28,625 nucleotides of DNA from Nitrospirota bacterium (GCA_015485235.1 WFTX01000081.1:1-28625); one strand, 5' to 3'; shown: positions 16,571 through 23,724, numbered from the stretch's first letter. Program-made: numbers and translations. The notes: a model not told the origin generated them from the sequence alone.

Positions 16571-17997
16571 AACTATCTGAATATGCCGAACTTCCTGTAA
16601 TGATAGTTGATGATGAGGTAGAAACACTCAGGAGTTTCCAGATACTCCTGAAAAGTGCCGGGATAAGGAACGTAACAACCCTTGATGACTCCAGGGTAGT
16701 TATGAGGGAACTCGACCAAAGGGAACATGCAGCGATAATCCTCGATCTGACCATGCCCTACCTCCCGGGTGCAGATCTTCTCAGGGAGATAACAGAGCAC
16801 CATCCGAATATACCGGTACTGATAGTAACAGCCACCTCGGAGATAGAAACAGCCGTTGAATGCATGAAGAAAGGAGCCTTTGACTACATAGTCAAACCTG
16901 TTGAAAAGGAAAGGCTGCTCTCATCGCTCAGAAAGGCCCTTGAACTCTCACTCCTGAGGAGAGAAGTCTCATCCCTGAAGGAATCCCTCCTTTCGGAGAG
17001 GCTCAGGCATGAAGAGGCATTCAACGAGATCTATACAGCCAGTCCAAGAATACATGCCCTGTTCCGCTATGTCGAGGCAGTCGCAACAAGCCAGCAACCA
17101 ATACTCATCACGGGGGAGACCGGAGTTGGGAAGGAGCTCTTTGCAAGGGCAGTCCACAGGCTCAGCGGCCGGAAGGGAAGGCTTGTATCCGTCAATATTG
17201 CCGGGCTTGATGACCACGTCTTCTCGGACACACTCTTCGGTCATCGTAAAGGTGCCTTTACTGGTGCAGACCAGCCCAGGGAGGGGCTCATAGCACAGGC
17301 TGGAGAGGGCACACTCTTTCTTGATGAGATAGGAGACCTTGACAATGCCTCCCAGGTCAAGCTCCTCCGACTCCTTCAGGAAAGAGAGTATTACCCACTC
17401 GGCTCAGATCTCCCCCGTCAGACAGACACAAGGATTATCGTATCGACGAACAGGGACCTCCCTGATCTCATAAAGAGTGGAAAATTCCGGCGTGACCTTT
17501 ACTACAGGCTGAAGGCCCACCAGATCGAGATCCCTCCACTGAGGGAGAGAAAGGAAGATATCCCCATCCTGCTGGAGCACTTCCTTACTGAGGCGGCCGA
17601 ATCCATGCATAAACCGAAACCTGCCTATCCGCCGGAACTGCTCACACTCCTGTCTGCCTATCACTTCCCGGGTAATGTGAGGGAACTGAGGTCCATGGTC
17701 TATGACGCCCTCGCTACCCACCGGAAGGGAATACTCTCAATGGAACGGTTCAGAGAGGCCATAATGAAGGAGTCGACTGTAACAGACAGGGAGACCCCGC
17801 CAGGTTCACTTCCCCGGGATGACTGTCTCGTTTCTGTCTTCGGCAGGTTCCCTACCCTTAAAGAGGTTGAAGATTTCCTTATTGCCGAGGCCATGAGGCT
17901 CTCAAAGGGTAACCAGGGGATAGCCGCAAGCCTCCTGGGGATGACACGCCAGGCCCTTAACAAGAGGATTGTCAGGGCAAGACAGCAGAGGGGCTGA
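16567..17997 (+). CDS. NtrC-family sigma-54 activator (response regulator)
   Basis: A 476-aa bacterial enhancer-binding protein. Receiver domain: acidic pair Asp15/Asp16, phospho-acceptor Asp60 in ILDLTMP, switch Thr in VTATS, Lys in IVKPVE. AAA+ domain: Walker A ITGETGVGKE at about 180-189, the sigma-54-contacting GAFTGA loop at 229-234, Walker B TLFLDEIGDL at about 249-258, and an arginine-rich FRRDLYYRL sensor region. C-terminal Fis-type helix-turn-helix: SKGNQGIAASLLGMTRQALNKRI. All elements needed for sigma-54 activation are intact. It is translationally coupled to the kinase gene and followed by a terminator, a palindrome and a sigma-54 promoter, which are candidate targets. Confidence 0.95.
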   Translation: MKLSEYAELPVMIVDDEVETLRSFQILLKSAGIRNVTTLDDSRVVMRELDQREHAAIILDLTMPYLPGADLLREITEHHPNIPVLIVTATSEIETAVECMKKGAFDYIVKPVEKERLLSSLRKALELSLLRREVSSLKESLLSERLRHEEAFNEIYTASPRIHALFRYVEAVATSQQPILITGETGVGKELFARAVHRLSGRKGRLVSVNIAGLDDHVFSDTLFGHRKGAFTGADQPREGLIAQAGEGTLFLDEIGDLDNASQVKLLRLLQEREYYPLGSDLPRQTDTRIIVSTNRDLPDLIKSGKFRRDLYYRLKAHQIEIPPLRERKEDIPILLEHFLTEAAESMHKPKPAYPPELLTLLSAYHFPGNVRELRSMVYDALATHRKGILSMERFREAIMKESTVTDRETPPGSLPRDDCLVSVFGRFPTLKEVEDFLIAEAMRLSKGNQGIAASLLGMTRQALNKRIVRARQQRG

Positions 17998-18000
17998 AGG

Positions 18001-18020
18001 GGTGCGACATATTTTGCACC
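18001..18020. other. Short inverted repeat after the activator gene
   Basis: GGTGC at 18001-18005 and GCACC at 18016-18020 flank an AT-rich 10-nt centre, three bases after the stop codon of the NtrC-family gene. It could be a protein-binding site or a weak mRNA hairpin. The half-site orientation is the reverse of the classic NtrC site. Confidence 0.25.
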
Positions 18021-18155
18021 GTAAAACCATGTAAAAATTCTGGTTTATCCTTTTGTTTCAGCAGGTTTCATCAAGAAGCCCCGCACTGATATAAAATTTT
18101 CTCTCACCCATTTCAACTCTCCACCATTATCATTGTTCTTTCTGTGGAAAACGCC

Positions 18156-18183
18156 GGCAGAAAGAAGGCTTCCTGCCTTTTTT
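18156..18183 (+). terminator. Intrinsic terminator after the kinase-activator operon
   Basis: GGCAG (18156-18160) pairs with CTGCC (18173-18177), with an inner GAA/TTC pairing, followed directly by six T residues. It would end transcription of the two-component operon about 160 nt after the activator stop codon. Confidence 0.7.
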
Positions 18184-18187
18184 CATT

Positions 18188-18206
18188 ATATAACTGCAGG
18201 TTATAT
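18188..18206. promoter_or_regulatory. Palindrome at enhancer position (candidate UAS)
   Basis: ATATAAC-TGCAG-GTTATAT is a 7-bp perfect inverted repeat with a 5-bp centre. Its middle is about 95 bp upstream of the predicted start of the sigma-54 promoter at 18266-18281, where enhancer-binding proteins usually bind. Binding by the neighbouring NtrC-family protein is inference. Confidence 0.5.
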
Positions 18207-18265
18207 TGTTTCAGTGCTTAAGGTTCGGTTGCATGAGGTCCAGCAGGAACGGAATTTTGACTCAC

Positions 18266-18281
18266 TGGCATCTTTCCTGCT
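18266..18281 (+). promoter_or_regulatory. Sigma-54 (RpoN) promoter
   Basis: TGGCA at 18266-18270 and CTGCT at 18277-18281 fit the -24/-12 consensus TGGCAC-N5-TTGCW. The GG (18267-18268) and GC (18279-18280) are exactly 10 nt apart. Mismatches are at the C after TGGCA, the following G, and the first T of TTGC. Transcription would begin near 18292, just ahead of the tandem hairpins, and no protein-coding gene follows on this strand before 18424. Confidence 0.65.
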
Positions 18282-18291
18282 TTCCTATTTT

Positions 18292-18424
18292 AAGAGTTTA
18301 AGGGGTGCCTCCATCTCCGGAGGGAAAGAGATGGAGGCGAGTGTGGGACTAAACCCTATCCCGAGGGGGTAGAGATAGGGTTTGGTGGGTATGTTTATAT
18401 TATACCAAAGGGGAACCTTTTTTT
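18292..18424 (+). ncRNA. Candidate sigma-54-dependent small RNA with tandem hairpins
   Basis: Predicted transcript of about 133 nt. Hairpin 1: 18307-18317 with 18328-18338, 11 perfect pairs, loop CGGAGGGAAA. Hairpin 2: 18351-18360 with 18374-18383, 10 perfect pairs, loop CCGAGGGGGTAGA. The two apical regions resemble each other (ATC-CCG-AGGG-AGAGAT). A U-tract terminator closes the unit at 18407-18424. GGA triplets occur twice in loop 1, once in the linker and once in the terminator loop, which could suit CsrA binding. There is no credible ORF with a ribosome-binding site. Position right after a kinase/NtrC-type pair recalls CrcZ after CbrAB, but the sequence is not CrcZ-like. Confidence 0.55.
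18407..18424 (+). terminator. Intrinsic terminator of the candidate small RNA
   Basis: AAAGG (18407-18411), loop GGAA, CCTTT (18416-18420), with seven consecutive T residues from 18418 to 18424. The stem is short and has only two G-C pairs, so it is of moderate strength. Confidence 0.55.
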
Positions 18425-18542
18425 CCATTAAATTTCTTCAGCAACCATCCCTCTCCCCTGAAAGCCAGCGAGGCAACTTTATACCCTTTCTTGCCAGCCT
18501 TTCCGCAATGCGGCCTCTCACGGAGGCATCATGGCTGGAATT

Positions 18543-18635
18543 TCAGAGGAGCCGGCCGTATGCCTTTCTGAACATGTACGCGCTATAGGCGTATATGAAC
18601 ACAATTACCAGGATGATTCCAATGAAAATCTTCAT
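18543..18635 (-). CDS. 30-residue putative membrane microprotein
   Basis: Directly downstream of aroD (29-nt gap), an ATG opens 30 codons beginning MKIFIGIILVIVFIYAY, one hydrophobic helix of about 17 residues followed by a basic tail (FRKAYGRLL), ending in TGA. The composition is typical of single-pass small membrane proteins. No good Shine-Dalgarno precedes it, which lowers confidence. After the TGA the same frame stays open for 34 more codons, to a TGA at 18438-18440, with codon choices like those of the neighbours. The protein may therefore be broken or read through. It is not recognisable as a known family. Confidence 0.4.
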   Translation of the reverse strand: MKIFIGIILVIVFIYAYSAYMFRKAYGRLL

Positions 18636-18664
18636 ACTTCTATTATAGCCCGGAGGACGCTGTT

Positions 18665-19366
18665 TTATCCTCCAAGGCGGTTCATCAACCGCCTCAACTC
18701 CAGCACGGGTATCTGGCCCGGAGCCTTCTCAGCACCCACTGAAGCAAAAGTGAACAGGCTGCCTATCATCGGGAGGAACACCCTTGTAGAAACACCCCTT
18801 TCCCCCATCCCAATCACCACAACCCCTTTTTCAGAGTAATCAAGTGTGAGGCGGGCCAGGACCATCAGGTCCTCCCTGGACCTGACCATCGTGGCTATCT
18901 TTACGATATCCGCCCCCCTTTCGTAGGCATCCTCCATGGCGCCTCTCAGATCGCCTTCTGGAGGTGTCTTATCAAAGTCATGAAAAGAGGCAAGGAGATA
19001 TCGGGATTTCTCCCGGGTAAGGGAGAGAAGGTTATCGAAAAGTTCCGACCTGATCTCTATATCGATTATATCCACCCACTCTGAAAGGACTGAAAAGAGT
19101 CTGATCCTCTCATCAGGCAAGAGATCCCCCACTCCGCCTTCATCCGCCGATCTTATAGTCCCTATGAGGGGCTTACCCAGGCTGGAGACCTCCTTGAGCC
19201 TTTCAAGCAGATACTCCGCACTCAGGTCTGAGAAAAGGTCAACCCTCACCTCTATCAGGTCGAGGGCATCCACGTCATCACAGGTCAAAATCCCGGCATC
19301 ACTGTCGGAAAATGAGCCGGCGATGCCGGGCCTTCCAAACCGGAATCTATCGAGAGATTTTTTCAT
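18665..19366 (-). CDS. aroD: Type I 3-dehydroquinate dehydratase
   Basis: Class I enzyme that dehydrates 3-dehydroquinate to 3-dehydroshikimate through a Schiff base, third step of the shikimate pathway. Catalytic landmarks in the 233-aa protein are EVRVD at 39-43, the general base His129 in ASFHDF, Schiff-base Lys156 in VKIATM, Arg195 in GVSTRV and the APGQ loop at 215-218. Length is normal for a single-domain enzyme. ATG lies within the end of the upstream DMT gene (20-nt overlap), so it is coupled to it. No other aromatic-pathway gene is nearby. Confidence 0.95.
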   Translation of the reverse strand: MKKSLDRFRFGRPGIAGSFSDSDAGILTCDDVDALDLIEVRVDLFSDLSAEYLLERLKEVSSLGKPLIGTIRSADEGGVGDLLPDERIRLFSVLSEWVDIIDIEIRSELFDNLLSLTREKSRYLLASFHDFDKTPPEGDLRGAMEDAYERGADIVKIATMVRSREDLMVLARLTLDYSEKGVVVIGMGERGVSTRVFLPMIGSLFTFASVGAEKAPGQIPVLELRRLMNRLGG

Positions 19367-20228
19367 CGACCTTCTCCTTCAGGGTCAGGTAGCCCGCAAG
19401 CAGTATCAATGCACCACCCAGATATGAGCGGAGTCCCGGATATTCTCCAAGAAAGATCATGCTGAAGATTATAGCACCAACCGGTTCAAGATAGCCAAGG
19501 ACAGCCGTCCTGTTGGCCTGGACCTCTTCAAGCCCCCTGTAGTAGAGAAAGGGTGCAAGGGTGCTGTGCAGGGCGCCCATCAGAAAGAGGAGCCAGAGAT
19601 TGCCCTTCAGCGAGATCTCCACAAAGGGGAAGAGTATTATTACCATCAGGCTGTTTTGCAAGAAGACCATCACATAGGGGTTTATCTTTCTAACAAAAAA
19701 ACGGATCGTGATGATCAGTAAGGCATAAAAGACACCGGATGCAAGGCCTGACACTATCCCGAGCATCTCCCCTGAAAGCCTCAACCCGTCCCTCATCAGG
19801 CTCCTGAAGCAGTCAACGATCGTCACACCGCCAAGCATGATCCAGAGACCTGCCGAGGCGATGAGTATCGAGAGTATTATCATCTTTGTGATCCTCTCCC
19901 TGAGCAGAAGATAGGCAAGGACGGTAACCACGACCGGGGCTATGTAATGGGTGAAAACGGCATTGGCGATGGTGGTCTTCTCATAGGCAAGCAGAAAGGT
20001 AGTCGTATTCAAGAGAAGGAGAATGGTTACAATGAGGATCCCCGGGATCTGCCTCATCCCCGGGAAGTGTCTCCTCAAAGGTGTACCAAAGATGATCGGA
20101 CCCTGAAACAGGAGAGAGAAGAAGGCTGAATAGAATATTATCTCATATACCGGGAGCCCGGCGTACCTGACAAATACGCCAAGGGAACTCCAGATGAAAA
20201 TAGCTATGACTACAAAAAGGGAGGGCAT
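19347..20228 (-). CDS. DMT-superfamily (EamA) transporter
   Basis: A 293-aa inner-membrane protein with about ten helices arranged as two EamA repeats. The first begins FVVIAIFIWSSLGVFVRYAGLPVYEIIFYSA; the second begins near residue 150 with MLGIVSGLASGVFYALLI. Each ends in the usual exporter pattern, for example ALHSTLAPFLYYRGLEEVQANRTAVLGYLEPVGAIIFSMIFLGE. Efflux of metabolites or amino acids is the common role; the substrate is unknown. Start and stop are shared tightly with neighbours: 1-nt overlap with pncB upstream, 20 nt with aroD downstream. Confidence 0.9.
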   Translation of the reverse strand: MPSLFVVIAIFIWSSLGVFVRYAGLPVYEIIFYSAFFSLLFQGPIIFGTPLRRHFPGMRQIPGILIVTILLLLNTTTFLLAYEKTTIANAVFTHYIAPVVVTVLAYLLLRERITKMIILSILIASAGLWIMLGGVTIVDCFRSLMRDGLRLSGEMLGIVSGLASGVFYALLIITIRFFVRKINPYVMVFLQNSLMVIILFPFVEISLKGNLWLLFLMGALHSTLAPFLYYRGLEEVQANRTAVLGYLEPVGAIIFSMIFLGEYPGLRSYLGGALILLAGYLTLKEKVDEKISR

Positions 20229-21388
20229 CAGGAAAGAGAAAGCCCCTCTGTCTCCCTGAGCACCCTCTCCCTGATCAGAGTGGGATCTTCCCTCTCTGTC
20301 AACACCTCACCGTCCTTCAGTACAGTCAGGAGCAGTTCTTCGTACTCGGCCCCACAGGTACACCCTCCGGGGCTCTCCTGTATGGGAAGCACCCTTCTGT
20401 CCCCACAGGCAGTGCACCGGTAGAGCCCCTTCCTTCCGGAGAACTTTCCCCTCTTTGCCAGGGGCCTGCCTTCTACATCGACAATGTCCATTGAGTAGTC
20501 CACAACAGGGGCGTTACTGATGGAGGTCCCGATCCCGTAGGCAGCCACAAGGGGGTTCAGAACCGGGATATCCTCCTCACTTATCCCACCGCTTACGAAG
20601 AGCTTTACACCGTGAAACCCCCTGTAATCAAGCTCCCACCGGACCTCCTCAAGTATCCTGTAGAAATCCCCCCGCCTTGAGGCCGGGGTGTCAAGTCTTA
20701 TGGCGAAAAGCCTCTCTCCAAGGGCTTCCGCCACATTCAAGGCCTCAAACTTCTCATCAAGAAAGGTATCAATAAGGGCGACCCTTTTGAACCTGGGTTC
20801 AAGAACCTCATCATATGCCCTGAGTGCCTCCACTGTCGAGCCCATGCAGATAATGAAGGCATGGGGCATGGTCCCCATGGGGTCCCGGCCAATGACCTCA
20901 CCGCTCTTCACCACCGCCACACCATCACAGCCGCCTATAAAGGCATTCCTTTCAATCATCGGGGCAAGAACGGGATGCATCCTCCGGGCACCGAAGCTCA
21001 CCACCATCCTCCCGTCGGCACGCCGCTTGAACCGTGCCGCCTTTGTGGCTATCCCCGTTGCCTGGCAGACAAGCCCCAGAAGGGCCGTCTCGTAGATACA
21101 GAAGTCCTGATACCTCCCTTCTATCTCCATCACCGGCTCAAAGGGATAAAAAACCGTCCCTTCCCTCACTGTCCTCAGGCTGAGAGGCAGCCCCTTAAGG
21201 AGATGAAGCACCTCCTCCAGCCCGGCAAATACTGCCCAGGGCCAGCAGTCAGGGAAGGACTTTGCAATGAACTCCGCCCTTACGAGGGGATTAACACCCT
21301 TAGCCTTCAGGACCCTGAGGGTCCGCTCAAAGTACACATCCGTTATCTTTCCCTGAAGAATATCCTTTTCATCAGCGATATGAAACAT
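20228..21388 (-). CDS. pncB: Nicotinate phosphoribosyltransferase with C-terminal zinc ribbon
   Basis: Salvages nicotinate by attaching phosphoribosyl from PRPP, giving nicotinate mononucleotide for NAD synthesis. The 386-aa protein shows the short archaeal/bacterial type: FHIADEKDILQGKITDVYF start, SFGARRMHP, FIGGCDGVA, GTMPHAFI and the phosphate-binding VSGGISEEDI. The C-terminal 45 residues contain a CTACG...GGCTCG zinc-ribbon-like module. The ATG at 21388 is preceded by AGGGAG; the frame extends 20 codons further upstream, but those lie towards element B and lack a start signal. First gene of a run with the DMT transporter and aroD. Element B ends about 30 nt upstream. Confidence 0.92.
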   Translation of the reverse strand: MFHIADEKDILQGKITDVYFERTLRVLKAKGVNPLVRAEFIAKSFPDCWPWAVFAGLEEVLHLLKGLPLSLRTVREGTVFYPFEPVMEIEGRYQDFCIYETALLGLVCQATGIATKAARFKRRADGRMVVSFGARRMHPVLAPMIERNAFIGGCDGVAVVKSGEVIGRDPMGTMPHAFIICMGSTVEALRAYDEVLEPRFKRVALIDTFLDEKFEALNVAEALGERLFAIRLDTPASRRGDFYRILEEVRWELDYRGFHGVKLFVSGGISEEDIPVLNPLVAAYGIGTSISNAPVVDYSMDIVDVEGRPLAKRGKFSGRKGLYRCTACGDRRVLPIQESPGGCTCGAEYEELLLTVLKDGEVLTEREDPTLIRERVLRETEGLSLS

Positions 21389-21417
21389 TGCGACTCCCTG
21401 AAATAAAATTGGTGTAT

Positions 21418-21619
21418 TACCCAAATTGAGCGATTCTCTGAGAAACAATACATGGGGAGACAGAGGGGTAAGGGGCCTGAACGGTTTTGATCATCAGATG
21501 AGCCTCACCTGGATGGTGAGGCCTGATGATCGCCTCGGAGACGGGCATGGAGGCCCGTCGAGAATGATGTGAAGGCCCTTTGCCCTCTGTCTTTACAATA
21601 AAATCGCTCAATTCAGGTA
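21418..21619 (+). repeat. Structured element, copy B
   Basis: About 200 nt with the same fold as copy A at 8766-8976. P1: 21424-21435 with 21602-21613 (12 perfect pairs, plus four outer pairs). P2: 21458-21478 with 21573-21592. P3: 21489-21497 with 21523-21531, internal loop ATGAG against a single C, then CCTCACC with GGTGAGG around loop TGGAT. P4: CTC/GAG, GGA bulge, GACGGGC with GCCCGTC around loop ATGGAG, then AATGA. Single-stranded bases are conserved with A while the P1 and P3-outer stems differ completely. It lies upstream of pncB but in the opposite orientation relative to its neighbour gene than copy A, which argues against a cis-acting riboswitch. Confidence 0.8.
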
Positions 21620-21857
21620 TTAGTATATTGGTATATTGGGTTATTAGGTTATTAGGTTAATCTTTCCATAACCGATACAACCTACCTTATGGCAAATCCT
21701 GAATCCTGATTTCTAAATCCTAAATTAGAACACTGAAAAACCCGAAACAAACAGATCTACACAGATTAAAATCCTGCTCAATAGTACCCGCTATACGCTA
21801 CACGCTATACGCTTTTTTTGACCTTGACCTTGGCCTCAACCTTGACCTGTCCTTGCC
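21617..21857. repeat. Composite low-complexity intergenic repeat, copy 2
   Basis: Between element B and the OmpA-like gene: an AT-rich run of GTATATTGG/GTTATTAG units (21617-21660); a stretch with ATCCTGAATCCTGATTT-like and ACAGATCTACACAGATT-like units (21695-21770); ACCCGCTATACGCTACACGCT and further CGCTATA units ending in seven T (21786-21819); then CCTTGACCTTGGCCTCAACC units (21821-21857). The AT run, the CGCTATA run with T7 and the CCT-rich run appear in the same order as at 5201-5341. No promoter or ORF is convincing in this gap. Confidence 0.7.
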
Positions 21858-21904
21858 TCTACAGTCCCTTTTTCACCTCCCACTTTTCGGAAACTGCAGC
21901 CGGT

Positions 21905-22534
21905 TTATTTTTTAATCCTGATCTCCACTCTTCTGTTCTTTGCCCTTCCATCGGGATTGTCACTCCCGTCGGGCTTTGTATTAGGGGCGACAGGCCTTGA
22001 CTCTCCATACCCCTTTGTCTCAAACTGAATATTGCCAAGCCCCCCCTTTGTTACAAACCATTCCTTTACTGCCTCCGCCCTCTTCTCTGAAAGTCTCAGG
22101 TTATATGCCTCAGACCCCTTGGAATCAGTATGGCCTTCAATAATGATATGCTTCCAACCCAGCTCCCTTATCCCGTTCACAAGTTTCTTCAGAACAGATT
22201 CTGCCTCCTTCTTCACATCCCACCGGTCAAAATCAAAAAGGACATCACCGGAAAGGGAAACCTTGATCTCCGTCCCCCTTTTCTCGGCACCCAGTTCCGC
22301 TAGATCCTTGTTTAACTCCGTAACAGCACCTGAATATGAAACCCCTTCCAGGCCGACAATCCCTATTGATGTCCCGGATATCCCGACTGCCCCATGCCCT
22401 GGCCCAAGCCTTTTCAAGGCCGACGCGGCAGCCTTGACCGCCTCGGGGTCGTCCGGCCCGGAGTAGGCAAAAATGCCGATTGGCAACAGAAGGAGCAAGC
22501 TCAATATGATAGAATCAGTGATCAGTTTTCTCAT
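21905..22534 (-). CDS. OmpA-family outer-membrane/peptidoglycan-binding protein
   Basis: A 209-aa exported protein: signal peptide (MRKLITDSIILSLLLLLPIGIFA), a short variable region, then a C-terminal OmpA-like domain from about residue 90. The domain carries VLFDFDRWDVKKEAESVLKKL, the peptidoglycan-contacting EGHTDSKGSEAYNLRLSEKRAEAVKEW, GYGESRPVAPN and NRRVEIRI. It would anchor outer envelope to the wall. No N-terminal barrel or lipobox is seen, so it is probably a periplasmic or peripheral wall-binding protein. ATG is preceded by AGGGG. It is the last gene of a three-gene exported-protein run. Confidence 0.9.
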   Translation of the reverse strand: MRKLITDSIILSLLLLLPIGIFAYSGPDDPEAVKAAASALKRLGPGHGAVGISGTSIGIVGLEGVSYSGAVTELNKDLAELGAEKRGTEIKVSLSGDVLFDFDRWDVKKEAESVLKKLVNGIRELGWKHIIIEGHTDSKGSEAYNLRLSEKRAEAVKEWFVTKGGLGNIQFETKGYGESRPVAPNTKPDGSDNPDGRAKNRRVEIRIKK

Positions 22535-22545
22535 TCCAACCCCTG

Positions 22546-22998
22546 CTATTTCAGGCTTATACCCTCAAAGGGAAGAAAACCGGGGAGATATATGTCGACC
22601 TCATCTGTTTCCCCGGATGGAGCGGGAAACTTGATCCAGAGGAATGCCTTGCCACCGGGGGAGATCTTCTGCTTAAAGAACCCTCCATCCCAGTTGTATG
22701 CCGAAGGGCCGGCGATAAACATACCCTTTTCGTCCTTCAGGCCGAAGTACTTCTTTTTATTACTGATGTCAATGTAATATGCCTTTGCAAAACTTATCCC
22801 CGGCTCGATGGTCCTGTCAGTTGTATTCTTGAGAGAAAACTTAACCGTCAAAACCCCGTTTCGCACCCTGAGTCCGACAATCGATGCCTCGCTCATACCA
22901 TCGGATGCAGGCTGTGTATCAATCGGGGTCAAGGCCGATGCAAAGACAGGCATAAACAATATAACAAGCATAAATCCCAGAATCTTGCCCTTTCTCAT
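22546..22998 (-). CDS. Exported hypothetical protein with beta-sandwich look
   Basis: A 150-aa protein with a signal peptide (MRKGKILGFMLVILFMPVFASA) and a mature region of alternating strands. ASIVGLRVRNGVLTVKFSLKNTTDRTIEP resembles the start of DUF4352-like or other Ig-like extracellular domains, and the end (GGKAFLWIKFPAPSGETDEVDIYLPGFLPFEGISL) is a typical closing strand pair. I do not recognise a named family. Two ATGs are available: 22998 is 9 nt from AAGGAG, 23004 only 3 nt, so the second is chosen. It lies 11 nt upstream of the OmpA-like gene and probably works in the same envelope context. Confidence 0.7.
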   Translation of the reverse strand: MRKGKILGFMLVILFMPVFASALTPIDTQPASDGMSEASIVGLRVRNGVLTVKFSLKNTTDRTIEPGISFAKAYYIDISNKKKYFGLKDEKGMFIAGPSAYNWDGGFFKQKISPGGKAFLWIKFPAPSGETDEVDIYLPGFLPFEGISLK

Positions 22999-23014
22999 AC
23001 CCATTCACTCCTTT

Positions 23015-23671
23015 CTAAGGTCTCTCCCAGTGGCCCGGGATCCAGATTCCATTTCTGTTATAATGGCCTTTCTTCCAGACATATCCGGGTTTCACGGCAG
23101 GCCGCCAGTGCCCCTCTACCCAGTCAGAGCCGTTCCAGTACCCCGGAACCCAGACATAGCCCTGCCTGACGGCAAGGGGCTTCCAGTATCCGGGTATCCA
23201 GTAGCCGTCATCATCCCAGTAGCCCTCTACCCAGATGTAGCCCTTCCGGTATTCAGGCCGCCAGTATCCGCTTACCCAGACATACCCGTTCCAGAATCCC
23301 GGCACCCAGACATAGCCCTTCCGGACCTCCACAGGCTTCCAGTAACCGAAAACCCACCTTCCGTCAGGGGTCCAGTAGCCTTCTACCCAGATATACCCTT
23401 TTCTGTAAGGAGGCCTCCAGTACCCTCCTATATAAAAACCAGAGGGGTGACGATATCTCGGAACCCAGAGATATCCCCTCTTTGGTGGCAAGGGCTTGTG
23501 CGGCACCGGCGCAGGCAGATAAAGCCTTTTGGAATGCCACGTTGGATGCCTGGGGGGTCTGGATTTGTAAGGCCTTTTATACGGTGGGGCTGAAAAGGCA
23601 GAGGAGACAAAGACAAGGATGAATACTATGAAGCCCAGAACCGTGACTTGCCTTCCCGGTGAGGTTTTCAT
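23015..23671 (-). CDS. Exported YXWVxGYW/WXXGXW-repeat protein
   Basis: A 218-aa protein with signal peptide (hydrophobic core at residues 10-27, cleavage near AFSA), a basic proline-rich linker, and then a dense array of aromatic repeats of the kind G-Y-x-W-V-x-G-Y-W, matching the WXXGXW/BcpO-related family. The repeats are organised in two tandem 52-residue units, residues 89-140 and 141-192, nearly identical in pattern, followed by a partial unit. Function in the family is unknown; surface or envelope location is likely. AGGAGG lies 4-5 nt before the ATG. Neighbours are two further exported proteins. Confidence 0.85.
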   Translation of the reverse strand: MKTSPGRQVTVLGFIVFILVFVSSAFSAPPYKRPYKSRPPRHPTWHSKRLYLPAPVPHKPLPPKRGYLWVPRYRHPSGFYIGGYWRPPYRKGYIWVEGYWTPDGRWVFGYWKPVEVRKGYVWVPGFWNGYVWVSGYWRPEYRKGYIWVEGYWDDDGYWIPGYWKPLAVRQGYVWVPGYWNGSDWVEGHWRPAVKPGYVWKKGHYNRNGIWIPGHWERP

Positions 23672-23724
23672 AAAAGCCTCCTGACAGTGAAGTTCGATTC
23701 CTTTCTAACATTATAGCAGAAATA

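Noticed and set aside
18001..18020. Classic NtrC binding site after the activator gene
   Set aside because: The half-sites are GGTGC...GCACC, the reverse arrangement of the TGCACC...GGTGCA consensus.
18133..18588. Two plus-strand ORFs of 79 and 68 codons after the activator gene
   Set aside because: They run through a terminator, the sigma-54 promoter and perfect hairpins, lack ribosome-binding sites and show no protein-like composition.
21389..21448. N-terminal extension of pncB by 20 codons
   Set aside because: The extension runs into element B; AGGGAG correctly precedes the internal ATG at 21388 and homologous proteins begin near FHIADE.
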